From contig JAEZLY010000031.1 of the NCBI GenBank assembly GCA_023414985.1, forward strand, positions 1 through 8,788: 8,788 nt of DNA. Reading direction: 5' to 3'. Positions 6,181-8,788 of this stretch are shown here, piece after piece; positions within the stretch are counted from its first letter, which is position 1, and every line of letters starts with the position of its first letter. The notes under the pieces were generated by a model. It saw nothing but the letters and a program-made list of their open reading frames with translations. It did no database searches and was not told where the DNA came from. A program made the position numbers and the translations under genes. The stretch comes from Bacillota bacterium (GTDB lineage: Bacteria > Bacillota > Clostridia > Lachnospirales > Lachnospiraceae).

Positions 6181-7881
6181 ATGACGGAGGAAGAGAAAAG
6201 CCGAATTGTCAGCAATGAGTATGCAGATTTAATCATATTTTATCTGAACAATCCCCCGGTTCTCAATGAGATTCCGGGAGCAGTTATACAAATCATGAAC
6301 GAAGCATATGCCATTGCATATATACCGGTAGCACAGCTGGCAACCATCGGTTTCGATGCCTTTGGCTATACAACTACTCCTAATCTGTGCGGACTTGCCA
6401 GTGAATTGGCGACGGAAGCTTCCGGTATTACAGAGCTCCGTAATTATCCGGGCTTTAACCTCCGAGGGGAAGGTGTACTGGTAGGCATTATCGATACGGG
6501 AATAAATTATAACCTTCCGGCATTTAAGAATGCCGACGGTACTACAAGAGTTGCTGCTATCTGGGATCAGACAATTCAAAACGGACCCAGTCCCTTCAAT
6601 ACGGAGTTCGGCACTGAATATCCGGCAGAGCAGATCAATCAGGCTCTGACTTCCGCTAATCCGCTGGAGGTTGTACCGAGTACCGATGAGAACGGGCATG
6701 GGACAATGTTGGCAGGGATAGCAGTTGGGACGGAGAATAATGAAGCTGATTTTGCCGGAGTCGCTCCGGCAGCGGAGCTAGTCATTGTGAAACTGATGCA
6801 GGCGAAGGAGTACCTCAAGAATTTCTATGGTGTCCCCCTCTCGGTGCCCTGTTATCAGGAAAATTCGATCATGTGGGGGGCACAATATTGCATTCAGAAG
6901 GCCAGAGAATTAAATCGACCAATATCAATCTGCATTGGAATTGGAACCTCCCAGGGTGCGCATGACGGTAATTCGAATTTGAGTGCGTTCCTGTCATTAT
7001 TAGCGAACTTTCCAAAAACGACGATTGTCACAGCAATCGGAAATGAAGGAAATAAAGGCAGACATTTTCATGGAGTGATTGATCCGGACAGCGGAACAAC
7101 CATCGTCGAAATGAATGTAGGGGAACAGGATAAAAGCTTCTCCATGGAGCTATGGGGAGATTCTACCGGCATATTCAGTATTGATATCTTATCCCCCTCG
7201 GGAGAATATATTCCGAGGATACCGCCCGGACTCAGGGTGAGCAGGCAGATTTCTTTTATTTTTGAGCAGACGGTTATCTTTATAGAGTATCAGACGGTAG
7301 AGACCCTGACCGGGGATCAGCTGATATTGATGAGGTTTCGGAATACTTCACCTGGGACCTGGAGATTTACAGTTTATGGCCAGGGAAACCTGGCTGCCGG
7401 ATTTCATATATGGCTTCCCATGGATGAGATGATATCATCCGATACCTATTTCATCCAACCGGACATTTATACAACCTCACTTTCACCGGGGACAGCTGAA
7501 ACCCCGATTACAGTCACTGCTTATAATGCTACCAGCGGTACTCTGTATGTCAATGCCGGAAGAGGGTATACCAGAGCAAATGTCATCAAACCTGATCTGG
7601 CTGCACCCGGAGTGAATTATCTCGCGCCGAACTTACAGGGAGGATATGCTAATTTCACAGGGACAGGGGTTGCCGCTGCCCATACGGCAGGAGTTACAGC
7701 GCTCATGCTGGAATGGGGAGTAGTGGATGGTAATCAACCGAATATTGAGACTGTTGAAATTAAAAAATACCTGATACGCGGAGCAAAAAGAAGCAGTAAT
7801 CTGGCTTATCCCAACCGGGATTGGGGATTTGGGATCTTGGATATTCTGGGAACATTTAATGCGCTGAGGATTAATATCTGA
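6181..7881 (+). CDS. Csp-like subtilisin-family pseudoprotease (catalytic Ser replaced by Gly)
   Basis: This 566-residue paralogue of the preceding protein has the same domain order. Catalytic-site positions fall at identical residue numbers: Asp105 in GIIDTGIN, His173 in GHGTMLAG, oxyanion Asn288 in IGNEGNK. The nucleophile is missing: the motif reads GTGVAAAH, with Gly496 (codon GGG, 7666-7668) where the twin has Ser496. GGG differs from every Ser codon by at least two bases, so one sequencing error does not explain it. The frame is open throughout and the fold residues are conserved, so this looks like a selected pseudoenzyme, not decay. By analogy with C. difficile CspA and CspC it may sense germinants or hold the active partner; that is inference. 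The ATG at 6181 is chosen over the GTG at 6169 because it aligns exactly with the twin's start and has AGGTG at 6172-6176, a short spacing. Confidence 0.87.
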   Translation: MTEEEKSRIVSNEYADLIIFYLNNPPVLNEIPGAVIQIMNEAYAIAYIPVAQLATIGFDAFGYTTTPNLCGLASELATEASGITELRNYPGFNLRGEGVLVGIIDTGINYNLPAFKNADGTTRVAAIWDQTIQNGPSPFNTEFGTEYPAEQINQALTSANPLEVVPSTDENGHGTMLAGIAVGTENNEADFAGVAPAAELVIVKLMQAKEYLKNFYGVPLSVPCYQENSIMWGAQYCIQKARELNRPISICIGIGTSQGAHDGNSNLSAFLSLLANFPKTTIVTAIGNEGNKGRHFHGVIDPDSGTTIVEMNVGEQDKSFSMELWGDSTGIFSIDILSPSGEYIPRIPPGLRVSRQISFIFEQTVIFIEYQTVETLTGDQLILMRFRNTSPGTWRFTVYGQGNLAAGFHIWLPMDEMISSDTYFIQPDIYTTSLSPGTAETPITVTAYNATSGTLYVNAGRGYTRANVIKPDLAAPGVNYLAPNLQGGYANFTGTGVAAAHTAGVTALMLEWGVVDGNQPNIETVEIKKYLIRGAKRSSNLAYPNRDWGFGILDILGTFNALRINI

Positions 7882-7928
7882 TTCGGATTGACAGAATAAT
7901 CAAAAAATAGTCAAAATAAATAATATCC

Positions 7929-7957
7929 GAATTAAATGTATAAACTTTCCCATTTTA
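7929..7957 (+). promoter_or_regulatory. Candidate sigma-G (forespore) promoter for spoVT
   Basis: CATTTTA (7951-7957) matches the sigma-G -10 consensus CATWHTA exactly. GAATT (7929-7933) matches the -35 consensus GHATR in four of five bases, with a 17-base spacer, which is standard. Transcription would start near 7964, about 60 bases before the spoVT ATG. spoVT is a known sigma-G target in Bacillus subtilis, so the match is where it is expected. A better -35 (GTATA, 7938-7942) exists but is too close to this -10. Confidence 0.55.
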
Positions 7958-8023
7958 CAAACAATAGTAACAGATCAATAAAACAACCAATTCTAATTAA
8001 TGTAAAACGGAGGAAGATCATAT

Positions 8024-8572
8024 ATGAAAGCTACGGGTATTGTAAGAAGAATAGATGACCTTGGACGTGTTGTTGTACCGAAAGAAATCAGACGTACATT
8101 ACGTATCAGAGAAGGAGATCCTCTGGAAATATTTACAGATCGCGAGGGGGAAATTATATTAAAGAAGTATTCCCCGATCGGTGAACTTGGGCAGTTTGCG
8201 AAGCAGTATGCCGACTCTCTATCACAGACTACAGGACATATTGTGGCTATTACTGATAAAGATCAGTTTATCGCAGTTGCGGGACCGACGAAAAAAGACT
8301 TGATCACAAAAAGCATAAGCCATGATTTGGAGGAAGCCATCAGCGAGCGTGAGACCATCGTTGCCGCAAAGGATGATAAAAACTACATCAGAATTATGAA
8401 CGAAGATGATTCAGAGTTCCTTTTTGAAGCCGTCACTCCTATCATCAGCGAGGGTGATGCCATCGGATCGGTTATTATCCTCACAAAGGACGCCAAGACG
8501 AAGTTCGGTGATCTTGAGACGAAACTGGCAGCCACCGCAGCCGCATTTCTGGGCAGACAGATGGAACAGTAA
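8024..8572 (+). CDS. spoVT: Stage V sporulation protein T, AbrB-family regulator
   Basis: DNA-binding regulator of late forespore gene expression that tunes the sigma-G regulon and affects spore coat, cortex and germination properties. The 182-residue length matches SpoVT. The N-terminal AbrB swapped-hairpin domain (residues 1-50) is nearly canonical, with MKATGIVRRIDDLGRVVVPK and then EIRRTLRIREGDPLEIF. The rest (about 55-178) fits the C-terminal GAF-like domain that distinguishes SpoVT from the short AbrB/Abh proteins. It acts as a tetramer in Bacillus. The ATG at 8024 follows GGAGG (8009-8013) with a 10-base gap. It has its own upstream region with a sigma-G-like promoter and stands downstream of the Csp-like pair, which fits a sporulation neighbourhood. 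No terminator with a clear stem and T-tract is visible after it. Confidence 0.96.
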   Translation: MKATGIVRRIDDLGRVVVPKEIRRTLRIREGDPLEIFTDREGEIILKKYSPIGELGQFAKQYADSLSQTTGHIVAITDKDQFIAVAGPTKKDLITKSISHDLEEAISERETIVAAKDDKNYIRIMNEDDSEFLFEAVTPIISEGDAIGSVIILTKDAKTKFGDLETKLAATAAAFLGRQMEQ

Positions 8573-8640
8573 CATGCTTCCGTATATCGAGGGGGCTGCT
8601 GATAAATTGTTGTTGACAAATAAGGTAAGGACCAACAAGC

Positions 8641-8687
8641 ATCCCTCACACACAGGTTGCCGGACATCCTGCCGTTTTGTAAGCCAT
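8641..8687. repeat. 47-bp direct repeat, copy 1
   Basis: Begins ATCCCTCACACACAGGTT and ends TTTTGTAAGCCAT. It matches copy 2 (8734-8780) at 44 of 47 positions; the differences are G/C at 8659, G/A at 8674 and C/T at 8684. It lies in the gene-free tail after spoVT. A shorter similar block, TTCCGTATATCGA (8578-8590), lies further upstream and resembles one before copy 2. Confidence 0.9.
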
Positions 8688-8733
8688 GAACTACTGCAAA
8701 TTTCCCTATATAGAAACGAGTAAGAATACAGGT

Positions 8734-8780
8734 ATCCCTCACACACAGGTTCCCGGACATCCTGCCATTTTGTAAGTCAT
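8734..8780. repeat. 47-bp direct repeat, copy 2
   Basis: Starts 93 bases after the start of copy 1, with 46 bases between copies. The block TTCCCTATATAGA (8702-8714) precedes it, 11/13 identical to the block before copy 1, so the full unit may be larger than 47 bp with a variable middle. The window ends 8 bases after this copy, so further copies could follow. Confidence 0.9.
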
Positions 8781-8788
8781 AATCAAAC

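Larger units (their letters stand above)
8573..8788. other. Gene-free tail after spoVT
   Basis: These 216 bases contain the two direct repeats and no credible gene. Open frames crossing it on either strand run through the repeats or back into spoVT and have no ribosome binding site or recognisable family. A perfect TTGACA at 8613-8618 has no -10 box at the right distance. A weak stem, TTGTTG (8607-8612) with CAACAA (8633-8638), lacks a T-tract and is not a convincing terminator. Confidence 0.6.

Noticed and set aside
8613..8641. Perfect TTGACA -35 box after spoVT
   Set aside because: The -10 position 17 bases on reads CAAGCA, and no gene follows at a sensible distance within the window.
8383..8760. 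Minus- and plus-strand frames over the end of spoVT and the repeats (also 8406-8723 and 8411-8746)
   Set aside because: They combine spoVT in the wrong frame with the 47-bp repeats. The repeated peptide segments come from the DNA repeat and are not evidence for a protein.
8641..8780. Edge of a CRISPR array
   Set aside because: Two copies only, 47 bp long with three mismatches, a 46-base spacer containing a block shared with the upstream flank, and no cas gene. It does not look like a repeat-spacer array, though more copies beyond 8788 cannot be excluded.

Overview
The window looks like a chromosomal stretch from an anaerobic, spore-forming Firmicute, most likely a Clostridia of the Lachnospiraceae type. 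I base this on the gene families (a spoVT sporulation regulator, Csp-like subtilases, a NatAB-type ABC exporter), the moderate GC content, and strong GGAGG-type ribosome binding sites. No rRNA, tRNA, CRISPR array, transposase or phage gene is visible. All eight genes are on the + strand.

Region 1 (1-2256) is a compact housekeeping operon: phosphopentomutase (deoB), a DNA-deoxyinosine (hypoxanthine) glycosylase whose start overlaps the deoB stop by one base, and D-aminoacyl-tRNA deacylase (dtd). A hairpin with a T-tract closes it. The theme is (deoxy)nucleoside salvage plus damage and quality control. The operon may begin upstream of the window.

Region 2 (2290-4458) is a two-gene ABC-2 exporter. 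It has a plausible vegetative promoter, a NatA-like ATPase and a NatB-like permease, and ends in a perfect 17-bp hairpin with a T-tract.

Region 3 (4459-7881) holds two tandem, nearly collinear subtilisin-like (S8) proteins of 567 and 566 residues with the Csp germination-protease architecture: N-terminal prodomain, then a subtilase domain interrupted by a probable jelly-roll insert. The first keeps Asp105/His173/Asn288/Ser496. The second keeps Asp105/His173/Asn288 but has Gly496 in place of the nucleophile, so it is a predicted pseudoprotease. An active/inactive Csp pair recalls the CspB with CspA/CspC arrangement of Clostridioides difficile, where pseudoproteases act in germinant sensing. 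The start codon of the first protein lies directly after the T-tract of the exporter's terminator, and its Shine-Dalgarno sequence is inside the terminator stem.

Region 4 (7882-8788) holds spoVT, encoding a forespore AbrB-type regulator, behind a good match to a sigma-G promoter. After it comes a gene-free tail with two 47-bp direct repeats. Regions 3 and 4 together look like a sporulation/germination module. The most notable items are the Ser-to-Gly pseudoprotease next to its active twin, and the overlap of terminator, ribosome binding site and start codon in front of the pair.
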